Source of the DNA: Promethearchaeota archaeon
GTDB taxonomy: Archaea > Asgardarchaeota > Lokiarchaeia > Sigyniarchaeales > SOKP01
Assembly: GCA_013375475.1 (NCBI GenBank)
Contig: JABXKD010000003.1
Location: forward strand, 1 to 64,000
Length of the DNA stretch: 64,000 nt
Reading direction: 5' to 3'
The notes beneath the pieces are model-generated. The model was given only the letters and a program-made list of their open reading frames with translations. It had not been told where the DNA came from and made no database searches. A program made the position numbers and the translations under genes. This document shows positions 1 to 7,933 of this stretch, piece after piece; the first letter of the stretch is position 1, and every line of letters starts with the position of its first letter.

Positions 1-498
1 CATACTTTGCTGTTGAACTTGTTGAAGTTGACTCTCTAATTGAGGAATGTGAGCTTGTAATTGGGCTTTCTCATTGTTTAATTGAGTAATTTGACCTTGA
101 AATCCTTCTATTGTTGTTTGAAGACTATGAATTTGTCCGGTTAATTGGTTTATTTGGTTGTCTTTACTCATAATTTGAGCATTTAAATTAGCACATTCAG
201 CATTCACTTGGTTAATTTGATTTTGCATTTGACTTATCGCACTGTCCTTCTCTTGAACTTGAGAGATTACAGCGTTGTAGTCTGCTTGTGAAGGACCGCT
301 TGGGATTGTAGGCGCGGACTCATATACTGGAGCTTCATATGAGGGTACAAGAGGTGGAGGCGATGTTGGTGGTGTCATCGTTGGCGGGGGTATTGCGGGA
401 GGAGGCATTGACGGGGGTGGCATAGTTGGGGGTTGACTAGGGGGAGGACCACGAGGTTTATACTCTTCTTCGTCATCTCTTTCATATTCATCCGACAT
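1..498 (-). CDS. Polyproline plus coiled-coil protein (partial, runs off left edge)
   Basis: The frame opens with ATG at 498 and is still open at base 1, so 166 residues are visible and the C-terminus is missing. Residues 1-15 are acidic (MSDEYERDDEEEY). Residues 16-52 are a proline-rich stretch with repeated PPP and PPPS/PPPA/PPPT units. From about residue 70 to the edge the sequence is Gln/Asn-rich with heptad-like spacing of Leu, Ile and Val and no prolines except one, which reads as a long coiled coil. I do not recognise a family. Polyproline runs are ligands of profilin and of SH3/WW domains in eukaryotes, and Asgard archaea encode profilins, so a cytoskeletal adaptor is possible; that is inference. 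The gene has its own promoter, with the deacetylase gene upstream in the same direction. Confidence 0.75.
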   Translation of the reverse strand, partial: MSDEYERDDEEEYKPRGPPPSQPPTMPPPSMPPPAIPPPTMTPPTSPPPLVPSYEAPVYESAPTIPSGPSQADYNAVISQVQEKDSAISQMQNQINQVNAECANLNAQIMSKDNQINQLTGQIHSLQTTIEGFQGQITQLNNEKAQLQAHIPQLESQLQQVQQQSM

Positions 499-561
499 TT
501 TTATCTTCTCTTATGTTTAATCCTAAAAATTACATTATTTGTAACTTTAATAGTGAATTTT

Positions 562-588
562 GTTTATAAACTATAGCACAAAAGTGTG
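562..588 (-). promoter_or_regulatory. Candidate promoter with overlapping inverted repeat
   Basis: On the minus strand a TATA-like GTTTATAAAC (562-571) sits about 64 nt before the ATG of the polyproline gene. That would put transcription start near 540. Directly upstream, over the TFB-recognition position, lies an inverted repeat CACA-AAAG-TGTG (577-588), a plausible regulator site. This is inferred from spacing only. Confidence 0.35.
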
Positions 589-614
589 AAATGTTTAGAT
601 TGAAAGTTCAATAA

Positions 615-1700
615 TTAGAAGCAATTCCAATAAGGTTTCAGAGTATCCTTCAAATTAGGGATTACTTTGTTATTGACATAATTTAAAACATCTTTATCGG
701 ATTCTTTAGATTTTTCTTCTATTAGCTGGTTATTATTATTTAGGACTTGAAGACAATTATATACTGCTATAGCTTGTTTATCAATCTCATATCCACCCTC
801 TAAAGTAATTAAAATTCTATCTTTAGCGTATTTTTTGGCTAATTCTTTTATTTTTTTTAGGTAGTTTGCTGGTCCTTGGTATGTCCATCCCATATTTGTA
901 AGTCTATCAGTCCAATGAGTATCAAATCCTGCAGAAATCAGTATGAATTCTGGTTTAAATTCATCGCAAACTGGAGCAATAATTTCATTAAAGAATATTA
1001 TGTTCACATCGTCACCGGCTCTTGGGGGCATAGGAAAATTTATAATCCTTCCCAATCCAGCTTCCCTTCCAATATCGTTAATAAATCCGGTCCCAGGATA
1101 TAGAGTTCTTCCATCCTGGTGTGAATCAAAGAAGAGAACTTCTCCATTTTCAGAACCATTATAAAAGATATCAGAAGTTCCATTTCCTGCATGACAATCC
1201 CAATCTATTATTGCAACTCTCTTAAAGTTTTTTTCTCTTAAGAGATATTCGGTAGCGACTGCTATGTTGTTGAATATGCAAAAACCTGCGCATTTATAAG
1301 AGTTTGAATGATGCCCTGGGGGTCGAACTGAAGCAAAGACATTATTAACTTCACCCTCCAAAATACTATCAATTCCATTTAAATTACCGCCAACGCTGGA
1401 TAATGAAGCTTCATAAGTTTTAGCTGATACTGCTGTGTCCATATCAAGATTTTGAATATGCCCGGTCATTCTCGCCACTTCACTGGCGTCTTTAACCTCA
1501 TTTATTAAGCTCTCTTCGTGGACATATTTAATTTGTTCTGTAGTAGCTTTTCTGGATTCGATCAATTTGAAATTGGGATTATCCAAGACTTTTTTATCCT
1601 CAATATAATTCATGATTCCAATAAGTCTTTCGTGAGATTCAACATGTACACCGATGCGGTGCTCTAAATAAATGGAATCATATACAATACCTGTCTTCAT
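615..1700 (-). CDS. Histone deacetylase / acetylpolyamine amidohydrolase family protein
   Basis: The 361-residue protein matches the arginase-deacetylase fold of class II HDAC, AcuC and acetylpolyamine amidohydrolases. It should hydrolyse N-acetyl-lysine or an acetylated small amine with a zinc ion. Visible motifs are RPPGHH (the His-His charge relay), DWDCHAGNG (zinc Asp and His), SAGFDTHW (second zinc Asp) and EGGYE near residue 305, where the Tyr matches the catalytic tyrosine of active HDACs. The length is normal for the prokaryotic family. It is divergent from the Rab-like GTPase gene and faces the same way as the polyproline gene. Archaeal substrates could be Alba or histone lysines, acetyl-polyamines or acetoin-related compounds; the sequence does not decide between them. 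Confidence 0.9.
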   Translation of the reverse strand: MKTGIVYDSIYLEHRIGVHVESHERLIGIMNYIEDKKVLDNPNFKLIESRKATTEQIKYVHEESLINEVKDASEVARMTGHIQNLDMDTAVSAKTYEASLSSVGGNLNGIDSILEGEVNNVFASVRPPGHHSNSYKCAGFCIFNNIAVATEYLLREKNFKRVAIIDWDCHAGNGTSDIFYNGSENGEVLFFDSHQDGRTLYPGTGFINDIGREAGLGRIINFPMPPRAGDDVNIIFFNEIIAPVCDEFKPEFILISAGFDTHWTDRLTNMGWTYQGPANYLKKIKELAKKYAKDRILITLEGGYEIDKQAIAVYNCLQVLNNNNQLIEEKSKESDKDVLNYVNNKVIPNLKDTLKPYWNCF

Positions 1701-1834
1701 TTAAACATCCTCTTTGAGTTACTAAGAATAATAATTGATTTACAATTTAGGATTTAATTAATAAACTATTTATAACTTCTTATTATGTTAATTTCTAAAT
1801 AAATAAAAGATCGAACATAAATTTTGGAATATTA

Positions 1835-2347
1835 ATGGTTTATCGTATCAAAGTTATTATAATTGGAGAAGCAGGAGTAGGTAAAACTTCCTTAGTAAAA
1901 AAATTTGTATCCGGTCGTTTTACTAGTGATTATCGAGTTTCGATAGGTGCGAACTTGTTTGTTAAGGAATTAATTTTAGACTCAGATATCGACGTCTCAA
2001 TTCAAATTTGGGATATTGCCGGCCAAGAAAAATGGGTAAAAATGAGACATTTATATTATAGGGGCGCTCAAGGTGCTTTAATTGTTGGAGATATTACTAG
2101 AGAAAATACCTTTGAGCAGTTAAAAGATTTCTGGAATCCAGATCTTAAAAAATTTTGTGGAGATATTCCAAAAATTTTAGTTTTAAATAAGGTGGATCTG
2201 AAACCCATGATTTCAAAGCCTGAAATTGAAAAATTAGCTCAAACTGTCAATGTAAAAGCAACTATTTTTACATCTGCCAAAAATGGCCAAAATGTAGAGG
2301 AAGCATTTCATAAAATAGCTAAAGCGATCGTTACATCTAATTTATGA
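1835..2347 (+). CDS. Rab-like small GTPase
   Basis: A 170-residue Ras-superfamily GTPase with all five G motifs: GEAGVGKTS (P-loop), a switch I region around YRVSIGANLF, WDIAGQEKW (G3), LNKVDL (G4, guanine specificity) and TSAKNG (G5). The WDIAGQE...YYRGAQGALIV stretch resembles Rab rather than Ras, Arf or Rag proteins. Two features are unusual. The switch I threonine that ligates magnesium in Rab proteins appears to be serine, and the C-terminus (IVTSNL) has no cysteine, so it cannot be prenylated in the Rab way. Large families of such GTPases are typical of Asgard archaea; their role here, in membrane or cytoskeletal regulation, is inferred. It is transcribed divergently from the deacetylase gene. 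Confidence 0.93.
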   Translation: MVYRIKVIIIGEAGVGKTSLVKKFVSGRFTSDYRVSIGANLFVKELILDSDIDVSIQIWDIAGQEKWVKMRHLYYRGAQGALIVGDITRENTFEQLKDFWNPDLKKFCGDIPKILVLNKVDLKPMISKPEIEKLAQTVNVKATIFTSAKNGQNVEEAFHKIAKAIVTSNL

Positions 2348-2375
2348 GCAAAATAGAACAATTTTTACCTAAACC

Positions 2376-3356
2376 TTATAATTTGACAACGAGTTTTATA
2401 AATTCTCTTTCTCCAGGATCAATAAAACGTTCAAAAGCTTTCTGGATATCTTGAATTGGTATAATTTGGGATATATACTTGTCAGCGTTTATTTTACCTT
2501 GAGAAAAAAAATCTATAGCACAAAGAATATCCTCACGATCATGACCTAAAACACCCTTAATACTAACTTCCTTAGAATTCAATAGAAACATAGGAAACGA
2601 AACTTTACCTTTAAAAACACCCTCTAGGATAACAGCCCCTCCTTTTTTTATTAAATCAATTGCCATTAAGATTGACTTCTGATTTCCAGCACAATCAAAA
2701 ATATAAGTTGGTTTTCCATTTCTTTTTATGAATTTTTTAATTTTTGCTGGATTTGGGGGAAAAGATTCTGTTGCTCCAAATTCCATTGCCTTTTCTCTTA
2801 AAAAAGCTTCTGGTTCAATTACGATGAGATAATTAGGTTTTTTTTCAATTAATAAATAACTTAAAAAACATAATCCAATATTTCCCGCTCCGATTATAAT
2901 TATATTTTGATTTCCAGTAATATTCGATAATTTTATGGCCCGACAAGCGTTAGCAAATGACTCAATCATTACTGCTTCTTTAGTCGAAACAGATTTAGGT
3001 ATTTGGAATAAAAATTTTCTTGGAACTTTCACGAATTCGGCAAATCCTCCATCCATAAAAATACCCATACCCTCTAATTGTCCTTGATCGAGATCTAACG
3101 CAACATTTATTCCGCAAACTTTATCTCCTTGTTTTATATCAGTAATATTAGAGCCAATTTCTATTACTTCTCCAGTAAATTCATGTCCCATAATTAAAGG
3201 CACTTGATACATTTTCAATTTAAAATTTGTTATATCGCTACCACAAATTCCACAATAATGTGTTTTAACTATGACATCATCTGGACCGGGGGATGGCTTT
3301 GGATAATCCTCTCTGTAAACGATTTTGTTCACATCAATGAATACAGCTGCCTTCAT
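2376..3356 (-). CDS. Zinc-type medium-chain alcohol/polyol dehydrogenase family protein
   Basis: The 326-residue protein has a GroES-like N-terminal catalytic domain and a C-terminal Rossmann domain. The catalytic-zinc segment CGICGSD is at about residues 36-42, GHEFTGEV at 57-64, and the nucleotide-binding IIGAGNIG near 155. It belongs with threonine, sorbitol or galactitol dehydrogenases. The usual four-cysteine structural zinc lobe is missing; the segment after VCGINVAL carries no cysteines, which shortens the protein. The substrate cannot be told. It is convergent with the GTPase gene, with 28 bp between stop codons, and lies 37 bp downstream of the helicase gene in the same direction. 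Confidence 0.85.
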   Translation of the reverse strand: MKAAVFIDVNKIVYREDYPKPSPGPDDVIVKTHYCGICGSDITNFKLKMYQVPLIMGHEFTGEVIEIGSNITDIKQGDKVCGINVALDLDQGQLEGMGIFMDGGFAEFVKVPRKFLFQIPKSVSTKEAVMIESFANACRAIKLSNITGNQNIIIIGAGNIGLCFLSYLLIEKKPNYLIVIEPEAFLREKAMEFGATESFPPNPAKIKKFIKRNGKPTYIFDCAGNQKSILMAIDLIKKGGAVILEGVFKGKVSFPMFLLNSKEVSIKGVLGHDREDILCAIDFFSQGKINADKYISQIIPIQDIQKAFERFIDPGEREFIKLVVKL

Positions 3357-3393
3357 GATATATGTTCCAAATTAGAGTTTATAAAAATATAAT

Positions 3394-5565
3394 TTAATCC
3401 TTTAATAAGGTATCTGCAGTGGTAAATAAAGGCAATTCTTTATCCCTTTTTAATTTTCTTTTTGAAAAACCACTATGTTCTGTTTCCATTTGAGAGTTAT
3501 TGTAATCATCGTAGCTACTTTGATTATAGACTTCAGGATTTAATTCACTAATGAATTGCGACAAGTTTAAATCTTTGTGACCTTTAAAGCTTTTAATTCT
3601 TTTAGGAGATATTAAAAATAGTTTCTCTTTCGCTCTAGTTATTCCTACATAAAAAACTCTCCGTTCTTCTTCCAAAGCTTCTGTATTTTTTTTTACCCTA
3701 TTCGAAGGGAATAAATTTTCAGATAACATTGGAATGAAAACAATATTCCATTCTAATCCTTTTGCTCTATGAATAGTAGAGAGTGTAAGCGGTGAGCTAA
3801 TAATATTTGATAAACCTACTGATTTTGAATCAATAGTTGATTTGTTTAGTGCTAAAATATCTAAAAAACTCTGTATTGTATCATAATTCTGTGAGTATAT
3901 ACCTATTTGTTTTAGATCTTCAACACGATCTTGCCAGTTGGAATATTTAAGTTTTAAAAACTTACTTAACTGATTAGTTAATTTGATGATAATTTCTTTA
4001 GGTTCATCATTTTTGATAGATTTAAGAAATTCTGTTAAATATATAACGATTTCTCGCCGTGTAACTTTTGGAATTTTTATGTTATTCAATTTATTACGAA
4101 AATCACTTCCTGAGATTATGTTTTCTAATGGATTACTCATACTAGATAAAATATCATAAATCTTAGAAGCTGTTTTTTTTCCTATCCCTTGAAATTGCGA
4201 AAAAATTCTTGACCAAGATATTTCGTCATATGGATTTTGAATAATTCTAAGATGCGCTATTAGATCTTTAACATGAACTCGTTCAAAAAATGATACTCCG
4301 GAGTGAACAACATACGGTATGTTTCGATTTTGGAGTTCTAATTCTATTCTTAGCGAATGAAAACCTGCACGATATAAAACTGCAATATCGCTTAATTTAC
4401 ATCCATCCATCTGCAACTCATTCAGTTTATTCACTATAAATATTGCTTGTTTTTCTTCGTTTTCTAATATGATGTGAACAGGCTTCACACCCTTTTGTCG
4501 TGTAGTCTCCATTTCTTTTTTAAATTGAGATTTATTGTGGCTTATTGAGTCATTTGCCAAATCTAAAATCTCTGGGACACTGCGATAATTTTGGGTTAAT
4601 TTATGAATTCGACAATTTTCAAACCGTTTTGAAAATTTCATAATATTGTGAAAATTAGCGCCTCTAAATCCATAAATACTCTGAGCATCATCTCCTACAG
4701 CAAGGATATTACGCTCTAGAGTATGTTTTGATAATTTCCGAATAATCTCATCTTGTATAAAATTAGTATCTTGATATTCATCAACCAAAATATGCTTAAA
4801 GTTTGAAGCTATTCTCTGCGCTATAAATCTTTCGTCTAATAATTTATTCCAAAACACCAAAAGGTCATCAAAATCAACTAGATTGTCTCTTGCTTTTTTA
4901 GTTTTATAAATTTTATAGATTTCCTTGAGTTTTGAGGTAATTCTTGTATCGTCGTATTGTTTATATTTCCATTTTATCGTATCGCTGATAGTTTTATCAC
5001 AATTTATAGAATAGGAAAGAATTTTTTTAGCGGTTTTGGGAGATGGAAAAGAAATATCATCAGTTTGAATTTCTATGTTATTATAAATTATTTTCATTAA
5101 GAGATTCGCATCAGTTTCATCAATGATAACATAATTAGGTTTAAAACCTAAGGTTTTCGCATATTGTCGTAGAAATCTATTTGCGATAGAATGAAATGTA
5201 CCCGCCCATATTCCTTTTGGCTTCATACCTAACAAATTTTCTACTCTTTTAATCATCTCAGTAGCAGCTTTATTAGTAAAGGTAACTAACATAATTTCAG
5301 AAGGTTTCACAGCTTCAGAGAGAAGTTTTGCTACACAATAAACTATAGTTCTCGTTTTTCCAGAACCAGCTCCAGCGATTATTAATTGAGGTCCTTTTAT
5401 CTTATTAATAACATTAAACTGTTGGTAATTTAACTCTTTTTGGAAATCGACAGGGGTCGTTTCCCCAGAAATGTTAGGAAGTTTTGAATTTGTCTTCTTT
5501 TCGCTGAATATTTCAAACGAAATTTCTTCTTTTTTTTCTGATTTAATGAAATTATTAATATTCAT
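3394..5565 (-). CDS. UvrD/Rep/PcrA-type superfamily 1A DNA helicase
   Basis: A 723-residue 3'-5' helicase of the UvrD family, which uses ATP to unwind DNA in repair and replication restart. The motifs are in order: motif I AGAGSGKT (64-71), motif Ia VTFTNKAATEM, motif II VDEYQDTN, motif III VGDDAQSIYGFRGA, motif IV LTQNYRS, motif V STIHRAKGLEW and motif VI RRVFYVGITRAKEKL. The length and order are normal for the family; the last ~60 residues are basic and unstructured. UvrD-type enzymes are common in bacteria and patchy in archaea, so an ancient bacterial origin is plausible, but base composition matches its neighbours. It follows the mcm gene by 61 bp on the same strand and may be cotranscribed. 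Confidence 0.93.
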   Translation of the reverse strand: MNINNFIKSEKKEEISFEIFSEKKTNSKLPNISGETTPVDFQKELNYQQFNVINKIKGPQLIIAGAGSGKTRTIVYCVAKLLSEAVKPSEIMLVTFTNKAATEMIKRVENLLGMKPKGIWAGTFHSIANRFLRQYAKTLGFKPNYVIIDETDANLLMKIIYNNIEIQTDDISFPSPKTAKKILSYSINCDKTISDTIKWKYKQYDDTRITSKLKEIYKIYKTKKARDNLVDFDDLLVFWNKLLDERFIAQRIASNFKHILVDEYQDTNFIQDEIIRKLSKHTLERNILAVGDDAQSIYGFRGANFHNIMKFSKRFENCRIHKLTQNYRSVPEILDLANDSISHNKSQFKKEMETTRQKGVKPVHIILENEEKQAIFIVNKLNELQMDGCKLSDIAVLYRAGFHSLRIELELQNRNIPYVVHSGVSFFERVHVKDLIAHLRIIQNPYDEISWSRIFSQFQGIGKKTASKIYDILSSMSNPLENIISGSDFRNKLNNIKIPKVTRREIVIYLTEFLKSIKNDEPKEIIIKLTNQLSKFLKLKYSNWQDRVEDLKQIGIYSQNYDTIQSFLDILALNKSTIDSKSVGLSNIISSPLTLSTIHRAKGLEWNIVFIPMLSENLFPSNRVKKNTEALEEERRVFYVGITRAKEKLFLISPKRIKSFKGHKDLNLSQFISELNPEVYNQSSYDDYNNSQMETEHSGFSKRKLKRDKELPLFTTADTLLKD

Positions 5566-5626
5566 TTCTTTTGTGAAAAATAAGGTTTGTAATTAACTGT
5601 TTAAGTAGTATCCAATATAAATTCCA

Positions 5627-7753
5627 TCAATCATCCTTATTTGTGAATTTTAGCATGTTATTTCTCGGCTCATATAAGGTTCCTTCTTTAATTAACTCAT
5701 CTAAGGCATCTTTTATCCAGTTTTCATCTAAATTTTCTTCGAGTTCGAGAATTTGAACAATATTTTTTCTCTCTAAAGCCTTCCAGTTATTATCTTCAAA
5801 AATTTCCTTTAATCTACTAAGCATTTTATCGAGTTTACTAATTGAGCTTCTTGATTGCCCAACTAGTATTCGATCCATATCTATTTTTCCCGTCGTTTCG
5901 TCATAACCAGTATCTTTTAAAAATCTCTTAAACAATTTGATAACTTCTTCCACATCGCTTTTAAGAACCTTATTCCTTAAAGCCATTTTTGCGTATGCTT
6001 CGCTTAACCGTACAAGTGCATCTAGGTTTCTTGCTAGAATGGAGACTATCGCATCTTCACTATCATATTGCCCTCGTAGCTTTAAGTAAAATTCCTTTAT
6101 TTCTTCCTTAGCTTCTTCAGATAGTACAGGCTCACAAGTTCTTCTGGCATGTTTAATATATTTTTTTAATAAATCTCCCGGGATAGGTGCTATAGAACCC
6201 TTTTTACTTTCATAGCTATCATTTGGTCCCATCATCGAATTTTGTAAGATAAATTCTGCCATTTGTGCATCATCAGCAGGATCTGGTCTATCTATAACAA
6301 TGAAGATCAAATCAAAACGGGATAGAAGAGATGGAGGGAGATGTATGTTTTGTGTAGGGGTTTTATATCGATCGTACCGCCCTGAGCGTGGATTTGCTGC
6401 AGCTATTATTGCGGTTTGGGCTTTTAGAGTCGCTACGATCCCTGCTTTAGCAATACTCACGGTTTGTTGCTCCATTGCTTCGTGTAATGCAGACCTGTCA
6501 GAAGTATCCATTTTATCAAACTCATCTATTGCTGCTACACCTCCATTTGCTAATACAATTGCGCCAGCTTCAAGATTCATTTGACCAGTATCCGTGTCTT
6601 TTATTACTGCCGCGGTTAAACCAACAGCTGTAGAACCTTTTCCAGAAGTGTATAAACCGCGAGGTGATACTTCAATAGCACTTTTTAGTATTTCTGATTT
6701 CCCTGTACCTGGATCCCCTACAAATAGAATATGAATGTCACCTCGTTTATAACCACCTCCAGGTCTTTTTTTTCGCGTACCTCCAAAAAGACTTAAAGCA
6801 GTAGCCATTTTAAGTTCTTCTCTTCCGTAAATTACCGGCGAAATAGATCTAGCAATTTTCTTTTGGATCATTGGTTCTTTCGAAAGTTGCTCAATCTCTT
6901 TTTTGTCTTCTTTAGATAACTCAATGAAGGCACCACTTTTATCTTCAGGTTCAATATAATTTACATCAACAAAGGTTTTAAATAATGTACTATTAATGCT
7001 TTTAGCCGATTGAGCCAGCACAGATTTAAATGTTCCCATGAGCTTAACTCTGTCCCCTGGCTTCACAGTATCAACTAAGTTATAGGTTAAAATCACTTGG
7101 ACCGATCTCGGTATTCTACCGGGAGGTAATTCTTCGGGGATTTCTTGAATCATAACACTTTGCCAGTCAATAAACTCTGAATTTCTCGAGATTAGGCGAA
7201 AATCTGATTGAGATTTAGCTTTACACCTTGAGTTTGAACAAAACTTAGGCCACCTGATTTTGGATGTAAGTTGTAGCACTTCAAAATGTGCTCCGCAGCT
7301 CATACACTCAAATTCTGCTTTCATTAATTTTGGGCGTATCGTTGAGCTTCTAACTAGAATTCCATTAGTCCAAACAAGATTATCAATATTTTTTGCTCTT
7401 AATCCTCTTAGAGTGATATATAATGGACTTTTTTCGTCTTTAGTATTTATCCTAGTGAAATAATCTTGATCAATTAATTTGCCTGCTTGAAATTTAAACA
7501 TATTTTTAAAGGCATCATTAGCATCTTCTATTAGAGCGGTGGGATTTTTTCTAAGAAGTTCAGCAATTTGAGGGTCATAAGCTAGTAAATCTTCATAAAA
7601 TAGTATTAATGTGTTCCCACCTTTAGAAAAAATATCGTTTATTTGGTCCTGATACTTGTATTCTCCAGGTTTTTCTTCAAATAATCTGTAAAATTCTTCA
7701 AAACGCTGAATTTTGTTAATAGGTACACTTGGACGGGACATTGGGGTTGTCAA
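5627..7753 (-). CDS. mcm: Replicative helicase MCM
   Basis: The 708-residue MCM is the hexameric 3'-5' replicative helicase. Its N-terminal OB/zinc region has Cys150, Cys153, Cys172 and Cys177. The AAA+ core shows Walker A GDPGTGKS (346-353), Walker B AIDEFDKM, and the arginine-finger motif LLSRFDLIF. The C-terminus (about 630-708) is a winged helix. A TTG start at 7753 is preferred over the ATG four codons later, because AGTGAT lies 5 nt before the TTG, the same spacing seen at several other genes here. Upstream are an 18-bp palindrome and the HEAT-repeat gene; the helicase gene follows. A GINS gene about 3.6 kb away is another part of the CMG-like helicase. Confidence 0.97.
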   Translation of the reverse strand: MTTPMSRPSVPINKIQRFEEFYRLFEEKPGEYKYQDQINDIFSKGGNTLILFYEDLLAYDPQIAELLRKNPTALIEDANDAFKNMFKFQAGKLIDQDYFTRINTKDEKSPLYITLRGLRAKNIDNLVWTNGILVRSSTIRPKLMKAEFECMSCGAHFEVLQLTSKIRWPKFCSNSRCKAKSQSDFRLISRNSEFIDWQSVMIQEIPEELPPGRIPRSVQVILTYNLVDTVKPGDRVKLMGTFKSVLAQSAKSINSTLFKTFVDVNYIEPEDKSGAFIELSKEDKKEIEQLSKEPMIQKKIARSISPVIYGREELKMATALSLFGGTRKKRPGGGYKRGDIHILFVGDPGTGKSEILKSAIEVSPRGLYTSGKGSTAVGLTAAVIKDTDTGQMNLEAGAIVLANGGVAAIDEFDKMDTSDRSALHEAMEQQTVSIAKAGIVATLKAQTAIIAAANPRSGRYDRYKTPTQNIHLPPSLLSRFDLIFIVIDRPDPADDAQMAEFILQNSMMGPNDSYESKKGSIAPIPGDLLKKYIKHARRTCEPVLSEEAKEEIKEFYLKLRGQYDSEDAIVSILARNLDALVRLSEAYAKMALRNKVLKSDVEEVIKLFKRFLKDTGYDETTGKIDMDRILVGQSRSSISKLDKMLSRLKEIFEDNNWKALERKNIVQILELEENLDENWIKDALDELIKEGTLYEPRNNMLKFTNKDD

Positions 7754-7783
7754 ACGAGATCACTTTCAATTTAATTTTGATGT

Positions 7784-7801
7784 ACCAAAAATATTTTTGG
7801 T
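7784..7801. promoter_or_regulatory. 18-bp perfect palindrome upstream of mcm
   Basis: The sequence ACCAAAAATATTTTTGGT is a perfect palindrome centred about 40 bp before the mcm start codon. Its position, just before the start of a replication gene, suits an operator, or it could cover the TATA/BRE region. No regulator can be named. Confidence 0.4.
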
Positions 7802-7933
7802 GATATTTTAATTCAATATATTAATGATTTAAGCTTATTAAACAGAAAATAAAATTTGTCGGAAAAAAATAATGGGAGAGAAATGATTTAGTGAAATACT
7901 CCGTATGCGGATTTCAATATTTAATAAGAGGCA

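Noticed and set aside
7898-7920. Small bulged hairpin after the HEAT-protein stop codon
   Set aside because: Only four pairs on each side of a bulge and no T-run at the right distance; too weak to call a terminator or riboswitch.
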